Source of the DNA: a virus
DNA: 64,000 nt
Direction: 5' to 3' (one strand)
Virus record (IMG/VR): IMGVR_UViG_3300034760_000025
Span: 1-64,000 of that record
This document shows positions 15,095 to 24,582 of this stretch, piece by piece. How positions within the stretch are numbered: the stretch's first letter is position 1; every line of letters begins with the position of its first letter. The notes beneath the pieces were generated by a model. It saw only the letters and a program-made list of their open reading frames with translations. It was not told the origin of the DNA and searched no databases. The translations under genes were made by a program, and so were the position numbers.

Positions 15095-17208
15095 CGACCC
15101 CCACGAAGCGCCGCCGCCGGGGCACCCCCGGGCCCGCCCCCGCCTCCACCGCGACCGTCGAGGCCGAGCTGCGCCGCGAGTTGACCGTCACCACGAACAA
15201 CCTGGAGCTGCTCGCCGACCGCCTCAACCGCGCCGCCGGCGGGGAACTGGCCGAAGCCGGCGTCGCTGACCTCGAACGGCAGGTCACCGGCGACCCCGGG
15301 TGGCGGGTGTTCGCCGTCGTCCAGGAACGCGAGTTCTCCCCCGAAGGCATGATCCAGATGCGGGCCGTGTGCCGGCTCATGGCCATCGCCAACCCGCTGA
15401 TGAAACGCGGTCTCGACCTACGCGCCGTGTACGTCCACGGGCAGGGCTACGAGATCCGGGCGCGGGCCACCGGCCGGGCACCCGCCGAAGGTCAGGACGA
15501 GGAACAGGACGTCAACGCGGTCATCGACGCGTTCATCCGCGACCCCGCGAACCAGCGCTCCGTGTTCGGCCAGCAGGCCGCCACCGAACAGGAAAGGGCC
15601 CTGGGCACCGACGGCGAGGTCTTCGTCGCCCTGTTCACCCGCCCCCGCTCCGGATGGGTCCAAGCCCGCACGGTCGCCGCCGACGAGATCACCGAGGTCA
15701 TCTGCAACCCCGACGACAAGTCGGAGCCCTGGTTCTACCGCCGGGTGTGGCAACGCCACACGTACGGCAGCAACGGCGTCGCCACGCCCGAACGGCAGGA
15801 GATGCTGTACCCCGACGTCGACTACCGGCCGAAGGTCCGCCCGAGCACCTTCGCCGGGATCCGCGTCGACTGGCACGCCCCTGTCGTTCACACCGCCGTG
15901 AACCGGCCGCTGGGCTGGCTACGGGGCATCCCCGACGCGTACGCGGCGATCAACTGGGCCAGGGCGTACACCCAATTCCTGGAGCAGTGGGCGACGCTGA
16001 TGAAGTCGCTGGCCCGCTTCGCGTGGAAACTCACCGCCGAAGGCCGCAACCGCACCCAGGCCCGCGCCGCGATCGCCGCGGCGAACGCCACCGCGGCCAA
16101 CCCCCGAACCGCCGCCGGGGAAACCACCGACATCGGCGGGACCGCTATCACCCCGATCGGGGCGAACCTCGAGGCGATCCCGAAGACCGGCGCGACGATC
16201 GACGCCGAGTCGGGCCGCCCCCTGGGCATGATGGTCGCCGCCGCCCTGGGCGTCCCCGTGACCATGCTCCTCGCCGACCCCGGCCAGACCGGCGCCCGGG
16301 CCACCGCCGAAACCCTCGACTGGCCAACCGAACTGATCATGAAGGACCGGCGGGAGATCGTCGGCTCCGCCCGGCTGCGGATCTGCCGCTACGTCATCAC
16401 CGAAAGCGTCCGCGCGCCTAAGGGCCGCCTCAAAGGGACCATCACCCGCGACGAGCACACCGACCGGGAAGTCGTCACCCTCACCGGCGACACCGACGAC
16501 ACCATCGAAATCATCTGGCCGGACCTCGACGACGTCGAAGCCAAGGAAATCATCGACGGTGTCGTCGCCGCGAACGCCACCGGTGTCCTGCCCCCAGAGC
16601 TGGTGCTCCGGCACCTACTCACCGCGCTGGGTGTCCGCGACGTCGAATCGATCGTCGAAGAGATGGAAGACGACGACGGTAACTTCCAATGGCCGCAGAC
16701 CGCGCAGTCCGTCGGCCAGCAGGCCGCCGGCCTCGCGGCCACCGGCGGGGACCCCGCCGCCGCCGGCACCGGCCTGATGGGCCCCGACGGCGAACCCGCC
16801 GACCCGCCCACCGCCGGCGCACCAGGGGTGCCCGGGCAGACCGGCACCGCCCTGATCCCCACAGACGGGCCCCTCGCCCGGATGGCCGACGCCGACTTCG
16901 GCCTGTTCGGCGGCGGGAACACCCCCAACCCCGCCGCAGCGACCGTAGCGGCCGGCGAACAACCCGACAACGGGTTCGACGCCGACTTCTACGCGGTCAG
17001 CACCGGCGACACCCAGGAGACCAACGTGCCCGACGACGAACCGGCCCGCCGGGCCGCACCGACCACCGAAGCCGCCGGCCGGCAAGCCGACGCCGACTAC
17101 GGCCTAGGCCCAAGCCACCGCGAACACCGGGGACGCGTCCCCATCAAGCCCGAACCCGCCGGGGAACAGCCCGCCGGGGAGTACGACCCGGAGTTCTTCA
17201 CCATCTGA
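15091..17208 (+). CDS. portal protein
   Basis: A 705-residue protein starting at ATG 15091 in an ATGA overlap. Position after TerL, a long alpha/beta body with DLRAVYVHGQGYEIRAR, GTDGEVFVALFTRPRSGW, VVHTAVNRPLGWLRGIPD and ALGVPVTMLLADPGQTGA, and length are those of siphovirus portal proteins, the ring through which DNA enters the head. The C-terminal extension (about residues 560-705) is Pro/Ala/Gly-rich and repeats a short acidic-aromatic motif four times (DADFGLFG, DADFYAVS, DADYGLGP, DPEFFTI). This is unusual for portals. Confidence 0.9.
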   Translation: MTTPTKRRRRGTPGPAPASTATVEAELRRELTVTTNNLELLADRLNRAAGGELAEAGVADLERQVTGDPGWRVFAVVQEREFSPEGMIQMRAVCRLMAIANPLMKRGLDLRAVYVHGQGYEIRARATGRAPAEGQDEEQDVNAVIDAFIRDPANQRSVFGQQAATEQERALGTDGEVFVALFTRPRSGWVQARTVAADEITEVICNPDDKSEPWFYRRVWQRHTYGSNGVATPERQEMLYPDVDYRPKVRPSTFAGIRVDWHAPVVHTAVNRPLGWLRGIPDAYAAINWARAYTQFLEQWATLMKSLARFAWKLTAEGRNRTQARAAIAAANATAANPRTAAGETTDIGGTAITPIGANLEAIPKTGATIDAESGRPLGMMVAAALGVPVTMLLADPGQTGARATAETLDWPTELIMKDRREIVGSARLRICRYVITESVRAPKGRLKGTITRDEHTDREVVTLTGDTDDTIEIIWPDLDDVEAKEIIDGVVAANATGVLPPELVLRHLLTALGVRDVESIVEEMEDDDGNFQWPQTAQSVGQQAAGLAATGGDPAAAGTGLMGPDGEPADPPTAGAPGVPGQTGTALIPTDGPLARMADADFGLFGGGNTPNPAAATVAAGEQPDNGFDADFYAVSTGDTQETNVPDDEPARRAAPTTEAAGRQADADYGLGPSHREHRGRVPIKPEPAGEQPAGEYDPEFFTI

Positions 17209-17264
17209 CCCAGCGACCAGTAGCGCGCCGCTCGCCGCGGCCCGACAGCAGAGGGGCGGCAGTA

Positions 17265-20200
17265 GTGGCACGCACGACGAAGTGGAACCCCGCGCACCAC
17301 CCGAGAGACGCCCGCGGCCGGTTCACCAAATCAGCGACCAGGGTCCTCAAGGCCGTCGACGCGAAGCGGGCCCGTGCCGCCGTCCAGGGTTTCAAGCCCG
17401 TCGACCTCGGGGCTGGTGCCGGTGCCGGCCGGGAATGGCTCGACAAGCAGACTCCCGCGAAGGCCACCGCCGGCGACGCTGTGGCCCGGTACTTCGCCGG
17501 CGAGTGGAAGACCATCAACGGGGACCTGCGGACCAAGAAGGACGCCGCGCAGACCCCCGACGTCGTCGCGATCGACAAGGCGATGACCGGGCTGACCGAC
17601 GACGTGATGCTCGAACGGCGTATCCCCCTGCGGATGTTCGCGCACATCCCGATGGATCAGCTCAAGGGGATGAAGGTCCGCGACGCCGCGTACGCCTCCA
17701 CGATGCTGCAGGGCGCCGCCGGGGACGCCCCCGACGGCATGGTCACCCTGCACATCGCCGCGCCGGCCGGCACCCGCGCCATCGTCAACCCCGGCGATGG
17801 TGAGGTGCTGCTGGACCGGGACACCGAGGTTGCGATCAGCCGTGTGGAGCCCGACGGGCGCGGCGGGTACGACCTGTACGGTGTCGCCATCTCGAAGGCC
17901 GGCGCTGTGCGGGCCGGTCGTCCCGCCGGCGACCCCGCCGACCAGGAAGGCGCCGAAGACCCCGACGCCACCGCCGACCCAGCCCCCGCCCCCGCCCCGG
18001 CGGCGGACGCCGACGACACGGACCCCGCGATCGCCGGCACCCCGCCGCGCAAGGCCGCGCCCAAGAAGGCGGCCCCAGCCGCCCGCCCGGCCGACGAGCC
18101 CGCCCAGGACGGCCCCGACCCGGCGGCTGGCACCCGTGCACCCTCCGCGCCCCGCAAGGCCGCCCAGGACGGCCAGGATGCCCGGCAGGCCGGCGAGGAT
18201 GACGACCTGATCGGCGCGGCCGCCGCCGCGGCGGCGCTCGAGGACGCCGGCGAACCCGTGCCGATCGAAGCCGCTGTCGCTGACCTGCAGCCCGGGGCGT
18301 ACGCCCGCGTCACCGGCACCGACCAGTACGGGGCCCCGGCCAGCGCAACCGGCTACGTCGGCGCCGCCACCCCCGTCACCGTCCGGAAGAACCGCCGCAG
18401 CAAAGCCAAAGGCACCGACAAGTTGGCGGTCTACATGACCGAGACACCCAACGGTGCCAACGGGTGGCGCTACCAGATCCTGACCGACCCCGACGCGACC
18501 GCTGAGATCGTTCCCGACCCGGCGAGTGTCCCGCCGACCCCCGCCGACCGCACCCCACCGGCGACCGTCGCTGACCTGCAGCGCGGCGACTACGTGTCGG
18601 TACGCGACGTCGACGGTGTCGAGCGGACCGGCTGGATCACCACCCCCGGCGACGTCCGCGACGGCAAGGTCGCTTTCGCCGTCACCGCGTACCCGGGCGG
18701 GAAGGGCTTCCGGGCGATGGTCTACGCCCGCCCCGATGACCCCGTCACCCCCCGCACCGTCGACCCGAACATGAACGTCGTGCTGTGGCGCGACGTCAAG
18801 ACGAAGCGCCCGGCGCCGCGCGCCGACCAGCCCGAGATCGTCCGCGGGCAGGTGGAGCGGGACCCGCAGGCCGAGGCCGAGGTCCGCACCGCGCTGGCCG
18901 CCCTCGCCGCCGACCAGGGCCCGCCGACGCCGCTCGACGCCGACGAGCAACGCGCCGCGGTCGCCGGCCGCACGTTCGCCCGCACCGAAGGCATGACCGT
19001 CGCCGACGACGAGACCCGGTTCCGGATGCGTAAGGCCCGGGTCGGCGCCCGGATCGTCGACGTCCACAACGCCCAGGGTGTGAAGATCGGCACCGCGACC
19101 CAGGGCCGCGACGGGTGGTCGCTCGTCGACGGCGACGGCAACGCCCAGGGCGACGCGCCCGCGTTCGCCAACGCGGTGGCGGTGCTCGACGACGTCGCCG
19201 CCAGCCCCGACACGCCCGACGACCGCGGCGGCGAGGTGTCGCCGCTGGGCGAGGATCTCGACGCCCCGCCGCCGGCGGCCGACCCGTTCTCCGCGGCCGC
19301 GACCAGCCCGTCGCGTAACGACTGGTTCGGGCACGGGTCGCCCGACGAGGTCCTGTGGTTCGGCAACGGGTCCGCACCGGGCCCGGCCGGTACCCGCGCC
19401 ACGGTCCGGCGTAACGGCGGCCGCGGGAAGAACGCCGGCCTTGTCGTAAGGTCCACCGGCCCCGACGGGGAAATCCTCGCCCGCATCGCCATGGACGACC
19501 AGGTGTGGCTCGCTGACGTCCCCGGGGCGTCTCCCGCACCCGGCCGGCGCGCCGACGGGACGTTCGAACCCGACGGCACCCCCGCCGACCAGGGCGCCCA
19601 GGACGGGCCCACCCCGGCACCGAAGCAGCTCGACGCGATGATGACCGCGCTGGTGTTCGGCGACGCCCGCCTCGCCCCCGGCCGGCAGATGCGCGCCCAG
19701 ATGCTGCGCATGGGCTGGGCCGACGCCACCGGGAAACTCACCCCCGACGGGCACGCAGCCGCCCGGCGCACCGACCCGGCCCGGTACCGCGACCGGACCG
19801 CCGGCGGTGACGACCGTGGCCTACTGGACACCCCCGTCCGCCCGGCGGCGCCGACGGCTGGCACCCGTCCGCCCGCCGCCGGCGCCGCCGTGGCCGGCGA
19901 TGACCAGGACGGCATGACCGTCGTGCGGACCAAGTCCGGGTGGGCCGTCTCCGGCCGGCAGCCGTACTACCTGCACGACGCGAAGAGCAAAAAGGCCGCT
20001 CAGCAGTGGATCGACGACGCGATGGCGACCCGGCGGAAGTTGGCCGACGCGAAGCAGGCCAGCGCGGCCGCCGAACAGGCCCACCTCGACCGGCACGGCC
20101 TCGACCGCGTCGACGCCGGCGACCTCAAGCCCGCCGACGTCTACGTCTACCGGCTGGGCGGGCACACCCGCACCGTCACCCAGGTCGACACCCTGGACAG

Positions 20201-23200
20201 CGGCGCCGTCATGGTTCACGACCAGCCCGGCCCCGACGCCCAGGACGACCCGCTGCCTCACCTGCTGTTCACCCGCAGCGGCGGACCGACCGGCACCGCA
20301 CTACGGTTCCGCGACCCCGCCCGGGCCGATGCGTACCGCACCCACATGGCCGCCGAAGAGGCCGAAGCCCGGGCGGAGCTGGCCCGGCTCGACGCCGCTG
20401 ACGAAGCCGCCCGGGTTACCCGGATCGCCGAAGTGCAGGCCCTGCAGGCCGCTCACACCCCGGCCGCGGTCGCCGCGGCCGCCGCGCATGACCCGGCGGA
20501 GTTCGACACCCTCGACCCGGCCGCGCCGATCGCCGTGGGCGACCTGGTGATGCTGCGCGCGTACAGCAAGGTCCGCACCGGTGTCGCCACCGAGGTCACC
20601 GGCGGGCGGGTGCAGGCCATCGTCGCGAAACCCGGCGACGAGTACGCCGGGCTGTTCGCCGGTGCCGCCGGCGTCGACGTCCGGAAGATTGCCGACAGCG
20701 GCGAGATCACCAACCCCGCCGGCGACACCATCGGCTACGTCCAACGCCGCCGTAACGGCACGTGGGACGCCAACCAGGCCGGTCACACCGGCCGCCGCGT
20801 CAACCGGCCTACCCGCGCCGAAGCCGAGGCTGAGCTCCGCGCGCAGATGGCCGACGAAGACGCCCGGTACGCGGCGATGCGCGCCCGCAACGACCCGACC
20901 GCAGGCACCAGCACGCCCGCGCCGGTGCCTGCGGTCGACGTCGACGACGTCCGCGTCGGTGACATGGTGCGGCTCGACGACGCCCCCGGCTGGGTAATCG
21001 TCACCCGCAAGACGCCGGCCGCCGGCACCCTACCGACGATGGTCCAAGTCCGACACGGCGACGACGACCACGAGTGGGTTGAGGACCCGGCCCGGGTCGT
21101 TGGCCACGAACGCCGCCCCGCCCAGGACGGCCCCGACCCGGCGGCTGGCACCCGTGCGCCCGCGGCCCCGCCCGCGCCGGCTGCCCCGGCGGTCGACCCG
21201 GCCCGGATCAACGTCGACGACCGGGTGCGGGTCGCCGGGCAGTGGGCCACCGTCACCGCGAAGGTCGGCGACCAGCTCCGGGTGCGGTTTCCCGGCGCCC
21301 GGCTCGCCCTGGTCGCCCCGGGCGACGTCCGCCAGCACGAGGCCCGCGCCGTCGAGCTGGACATGTTCGGCGGGTCCCGCACGTTCGCCGGCGACGACCG
21401 GGCCGCGATCGGCGTGGCCGCGCGCGGCACCGTGGGCCGTGACACCGGCGCCCTGGTGCAGCAGCTCGGGATGTTCGACGTGTCCGACCAGAAGCAGATG
21501 GCCGGGCAGACCGCGCTACTCGACGCCCTGATGGAGATGCCGACCGCCCCGCCGCCCGTGTCGGTGCCGATCGCCGCGCCGGACGCCCCCGACGAGCCGA
21601 CCCGGGTGCCCGACGACCTCACCGGCTGGTCCGACGAGCAACTCTCCGGGCTGTTCTCGGAGCTGTCCGACGCCCCAGACGACCAGCTCGACGAGGCCGG
21701 GATGTCCCGGATCGTCGCCGAGTGGGAACGCCGCGAAGCGGAGATGACCGCGATCGTCAACGCGGTCCCCGACGACCTGGGAACCCTCGACGACGACCAG
21801 GTCGCGCGGGCGTACGCCGACGTCACCGCGACCGTCGGATCCCTACACCCCGACGTGGTCGCCCGCCTCGAGGCCGAGCTGGACCGGCGCGACGCGGCCC
21901 GGGTCGCCGCCGTGCACGACCTGCAGATCAAGCGGGACCTGCTGGCGACCAGCCCGACGTCGATGACCGACCAGGAGGTCGAGCAGGCCGCGCAGTGGGC
22001 CGCCGACCTGGGCGACGAGCAGGCCCTGGAACGGGTGTACGAGGAGTGGGGGCGGCGGGAAGACGCCGAACGGGCCCGCCTCGAACAGGCCGAAGCCGAA
22101 CGGGTCCACTCCGAAGAGGCCAGCGCGGTCGCCGCGACGGCCCTGATTCAGCGGGTCGCGGCGGAGCGGGCCGCGGAGAACGCGGCCGCGCAGGTCGCCG
22201 AGGCGGAACCCGGGTTCGACTTCCTGCAGCAGCTCATCAACCGGGTCGGGACCGGGCCCGACGTGGCGCGGGTCATCGGTGACGCCGACCGGGCCGACGA
22301 CGAGCGGATGGCCACGTTCCGGGAGCGGTCCGAGAAGGAAATGCCGGTCCTGGTGGACATGTTCCGCGACCAGTCCGACGCCGAACTGAATAGCACATTT
22401 GTTCGGAACTGGTTTTCGGGTGACCCGCGGACCAAAGAGCAGGCCCGGCTCGCGAAGACCGAACAGCAGCGCCGGGAAGCGGTCCGCCTCGCCGAGCAGG
22501 CCGACGCCGCCGCCCGCCGCGACCGACGCCGGCTGATCCACGCCGACGTGGCCGAACTGTCCGACACGGACCTGCAGAAGTTCCCCGCCCTGCTGGACGC
22601 CCTACCGGGAACAGCGGCCGACCGGCTACGCGAAGACCGGATCCCGCAGATCCGGGCGGAGGTAGCCGCCCGGCAGGCCCGGATGGACACCATGGCCGCC
22701 GAGCGGGCCGCCGGCCCCGCCGGCCCCGTGCGGCTGGAAAACCCGATGGAGGCGTACGGCACCACCGAACGGTGGATCGCCCAGGGCAGCAGCTCCCGGT
22801 ATTACCGGGCGCAACTGCGGTGGGCGGAGGCGAAGGCCACCGTCTACGGCCTACCCGCCGGTGCGTCGGACAAGGACGTCAACGCCGCTGAGCGGACCGA
22901 CCCCCGGCCGATGCCGGACCGGGCCGCTCTGATCCTGGCGTGGTACCGGCACCTGGCCCAGTTCGACCAGGGAGCCGCCGGCGACCCCGACGAGTTCATC
23001 CGCGGGTACGACGACACCCCGGACGTCGCGGACACGGTCACCCCGACCCGCCCGGCGAAGATCGTCAAGGCCGATGAGGTGTGGGCGGCCCTGCAACAGC
23101 AGGCCATCGCGGACCGTAACGCCGGCGACGAGTCCGGCGCCGACCGGTTCTACCGGGCGCTGGCCCGCACCTACCGCATCGCTTACGACGACAACCTCCG

Positions 23201-23870
23201 CGGTGTCGAACTACAGAAGTCGATCGCACCCCGCACCAGCGCCGCCCTGGGCGCGGACACCCGCACCCCCAAGGTGAGGGCGCTCAACTTCGTCGCCGAG
23301 TGGCGCCGCCTCGCCGCCGAGGACGGCGTCGACCTGACCGACACCGCCCGGTTCGGGCCACCCGACAAGGGCCACCCGAAAGCCACCGGCGGGCGGGCGC
23401 ACTGGGCCGCCGCCGACCCCGACCAGGAGAAGACCATCGACGCCCTCGTCGCCCGGGGCCGCGACTGGATCGACGCGTACGCCGAAGTCATGGGCTACGA
23501 CGTCGACACGCTGCGCCGGGAGGAGGCCGCATCGGCCGCCCGGGCGAACAGCACCACCCGCCGCGGTGCGTCGGAAGCCGCGATACGGCAGCACTACGAC
23601 GAGCTGGTCCTCGCCCAGTGGCAGGAAGCCGAGACCGCGACACGCGGGAACCTGCTCACCAAGCAGGCCCAGGCCCGCGGTGTCGACGCCCGCAGACTGT
23701 TCTCCGGGCCGGCGGCAACAGCCCTCGCGAACGCCAGCGAGGAACTGAAACGGTGGTGGGGCGAAAACCCCCGGCTGACGTACGCGCAGTACAAAGCCCA
23801 GCTCACCGGCGGGGCGAAACAGGCCCGGGACAAAGCCCTGGCCGGTAGTAAGGGGAACGAGTTCGCATGA
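17265..23870 (+). CDS. giant (2201-residue) head-associated polyvalent protein with ADP-ribosyltransferase-like domain
   Basis: GTG 17265 follows RBS gaggggcgg. The N-terminus WNPAHHPRDARGRFTK is a common start in phage head proteins. Residues about 60-210 resemble ART exoenzymes: arginines at LERRIPLR (117-123), AYASTML (142-148) as the STS strand, TLHIAAPAGTRA, and DGEVLLDRDTEV (178-189) in place of ExE with the catalytic Glu kept (E180). Several small beta-barrel-like modules follow (for example VADLQPGAYARV, VADLQRGDYVSV, IAVGDLVML, VRVGDMVRLDD, INVDDRVRVAGQW), separated by Pro/Ala linkers, then a long charged helical region and a C-terminal helical domain. It lies between the portal and MuF-like genes. 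Likely packaged in the head and injected (inference). Confidence 0.8.
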   Translation: MARTTKWNPAHHPRDARGRFTKSATRVLKAVDAKRARAAVQGFKPVDLGAGAGAGREWLDKQTPAKATAGDAVARYFAGEWKTINGDLRTKKDAAQTPDVVAIDKAMTGLTDDVMLERRIPLRMFAHIPMDQLKGMKVRDAAYASTMLQGAAGDAPDGMVTLHIAAPAGTRAIVNPGDGEVLLDRDTEVAISRVEPDGRGGYDLYGVAISKAGAVRAGRPAGDPADQEGAEDPDATADPAPAPAPAADADDTDPAIAGTPPRKAAPKKAAPAARPADEPAQDGPDPAAGTRAPSAPRKAAQDGQDARQAGEDDDLIGAAAAAAALEDAGEPVPIEAAVADLQPGAYARVTGTDQYGAPASATGYVGAATPVTVRKNRRSKAKGTDKLAVYMTETPNGANGWRYQILTDPDATAEIVPDPASVPPTPADRTPPATVADLQRGDYVSVRDVDGVERTGWITTPGDVRDGKVAFAVTAYPGGKGFRAMVYARPDDPVTPRTVDPNMNVVLWRDVKTKRPAPRADQPEIVRGQVERDPQAEAEVRTALAALAADQGPPTPLDADEQRAAVAGRTFARTEGMTVADDETRFRMRKARVGARIVDVHNAQGVKIGTATQGRDGWSLVDGDGNAQGDAPAFANAVAVLDDVAASPDTPDDRGGEVSPLGEDLDAPPPAADPFSAAATSPSRNDWFGHGSPDEVLWFGNGSAPGPAGTRATVRRNGGRGKNAGLVVRSTGPDGEILARIAMDDQVWLADVPGASPAPGRRADGTFEPDGTPADQGAQDGPTPAPKQLDAMMTALVFGDARLAPGRQMRAQMLRMGWADATGKLTPDGHAAARRTDPARYRDRTAGGDDRGLLDTPVRPAAPTAGTRPPAAGAAVAGDDQDGMTVVRTKSGWAVSGRQPYYLHDAKSKKAAQQWIDDAMATRRKLADAKQASAAAEQAHLDRHGLDRVDAGDLKPADVYVYRLGGHTRTVTQVDTLDSGAVMVHDQPGPDAQDDPLPHLLFTRSGGPTGTALRFRDPARADAYRTHMAAEEAEARAELARLDAADEAARVTRIAEVQALQAAHTPAAVAAAAAHDPAEFDTLDPAAPIAVGDLVMLRAYSKVRTGVATEVTGGRVQAIVAKPGDEYAGLFAGAAGVDVRKIADSGEITNPAGDTIGYVQRRRNGTWDANQAGHTGRRVNRPTRAEAEAELRAQMADEDARYAAMRARNDPTAGTSTPAPVPAVDVDDVRVGDMVRLDDAPGWVIVTRKTPAAGTLPTMVQVRHGDDDHEWVEDPARVVGHERRPAQDGPDPAAGTRAPAAPPAPAAPAVDPARINVDDRVRVAGQWATVTAKVGDQLRVRFPGARLALVAPGDVRQHEARAVELDMFGGSRTFAGDDRAAIGVAARGTVGRDTGALVQQLGMFDVSDQKQMAGQTALLDALMEMPTAPPPVSVPIAAPDAPDEPTRVPDDLTGWSDEQLSGLFSELSDAPDDQLDEAGMSRIVAEWERREAEMTAIVNAVPDDLGTLDDDQVARAYADVTATVGSLHPDVVARLEAELDRRDAARVAAVHDLQIKRDLLATSPTSMTDQEVEQAAQWAADLGDEQALERVYEEWGRREDAERARLEQAEAERVHSEEASAVAATALIQRVAAERAAENAAAQVAEAEPGFDFLQQLINRVGTGPDVARVIGDADRADDERMATFRERSEKEMPVLVDMFRDQSDAELNSTFVRNWFSGDPRTKEQARLAKTEQQRREAVRLAEQADAAARRDRRRLIHADVAELSDTDLQKFPALLDALPGTAADRLREDRIPQIRAEVAARQARMDTMAAERAAGPAGPVRLENPMEAYGTTERWIAQGSSSRYYRAQLRWAEAKATVYGLPAGASDKDVNAAERTDPRPMPDRAALILAWYRHLAQFDQGAAGDPDEFIRGYDDTPDVADTVTPTRPAKIVKADEVWAALQQQAIADRNAGDESGADRFYRALARTYRIAYDDNLRGVELQKSIAPRTSAALGADTRTPKVRALNFVAEWRRLAAEDGVDLTDTARFGPPDKGHPKATGGRAHWAAADPDQEKTIDALVARGRDWIDAYAEVMGYDVDTLRREEAASAARANSTTRRGASEAAIRQHYDELVLAQWQEAETATRGNLLTKQAQARGVDARRLFSGPAATALANASEELKRWWGENPRLTYAQYKAQLTGGAKQARDKALAGSKGNEFA
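18103..18139 (+). repeat. 37-base linker repeat, copy 1
   Basis: The sequence starting cccaggacggccccgaccc is identical over 37 bases to 21121-21157. Both encode AQDGPDPAAGTRA inside the giant ORF, as linkers between modules, suggesting duplication or recombination of module-linker units. Confidence 0.8.
21121..21157 (+). repeat. 37-base linker repeat, copy 2
   Basis: Identical to 18103-18139. A partial relative (gacggctggcacccgt) occurs near 19855 in a third linker. Confidence 0.8.
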
Positions 23871-24154
23871 CGACAGTCGACCAGGCCACGGCGGCCGCGC
23901 GGCGCCTCGCGCGGTCCGCCGCCGCCGCGAACACCGGTACCGGGTCCTGCCCGTACCCGGCCGACGGGGCACCCGTGCAGTCCGCGGCCCGCCGGGCGTG
24001 GCTACGGACGTACCTCCACATCCGCCCACCGAAGCCGGGCGACGTGTCCTACGACGACGACCTCGCGGCCCTCGCCGCCGGCGACGACAGCACCGACGAC
24101 CCCACCACCACCGTCGCCGACCAGGGCGCCCTCACGACAACCCAGCAGCAGTGA
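23867..24154 (+). CDS. small head-module protein
   Basis: A 95-residue protein starting in an ATGA overlap with the giant ORF. The N-terminus is helical and Arg/Ala-rich, the middle has RAWLRTYLHIRPPKPGDVSY, and the C-terminus is acidic and Thr/Gln-rich. No family recognised. It is probably co-translated with its neighbours. Confidence 0.68.
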   Translation: MTTVDQATAAARRLARSAAAANTGTGSCPYPADGAPVQSAARRAWLRTYLHIRPPKPGDVSYDDDLAALAAGDDSTDDPTTTVADQGALTTTQQQ

Positions 24155-24540
24155 CAGCGGCCCCGGCCGCCCCCACGGAAGGCGGCCCGACGATGCTCGG
24201 CACAGTGCAGGTATGGCGGCGCGGCGACGGCACCATCGAACTGGGTGAGGCCGCCCCGATGATCGGCGTGTCTCTGGGGCTGCTCAACGATCGGGCCGCC
24301 CACGAATTCCTGACCGTCCGGGAAGGGCTGGTGACCTTCGCCGGCACTGGCCCCGACCAGGAACCCCGCGAAGTCCGGTACCGGGCGGTCGGCTTCCAAG
24401 CCGCGGGCATCGCCCCGGCCGTCGGCGACGCCGCAATGAAACTCCCCGAAGAGGAGCGGGACGCCCGCCTCGACGGGGAGCTGTTCGCCGCCCTCGCCGC
24501 CGCCGAAGGCGGGTACGTCCTCCTACAACGGGTCACCTGA
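24151..24540 (+). CDS. head-module protein of unknown function
   Basis: A 129-residue protein. GTG 24151 overlaps the previous stop (GTGA); ATG 24193 is an alternative. It is acidic with a compact pattern (VQVWRRGDGTIELGEAAP, REVRYRAVGFQAAGIAP, AAEGGYVLLQRVT), which suggests a small alpha/beta domain. No family recognised. Confidence 0.68.
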   Translation: MTAAPAAPTEGGPTMLGTVQVWRRGDGTIELGEAAPMIGVSLGLLNDRAAHEFLTVREGLVTFAGTGPDQEPREVRYRAVGFQAAGIAPAVGDAAMKLPEEERDARLDGELFAALAAAEGGYVLLQRVT

Positions 24541-24582
24541 CCCAGGCAGGCAACCCCGCAGGCGACCGGAAGGGACCACGGC

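Noticed and set aside
17331-19754. 807-residue minus-strand open frame opposite the giant head protein
   Set aside because: Gly/Val/Arg-rich composition without motifs; shadow of the real + strand gene.
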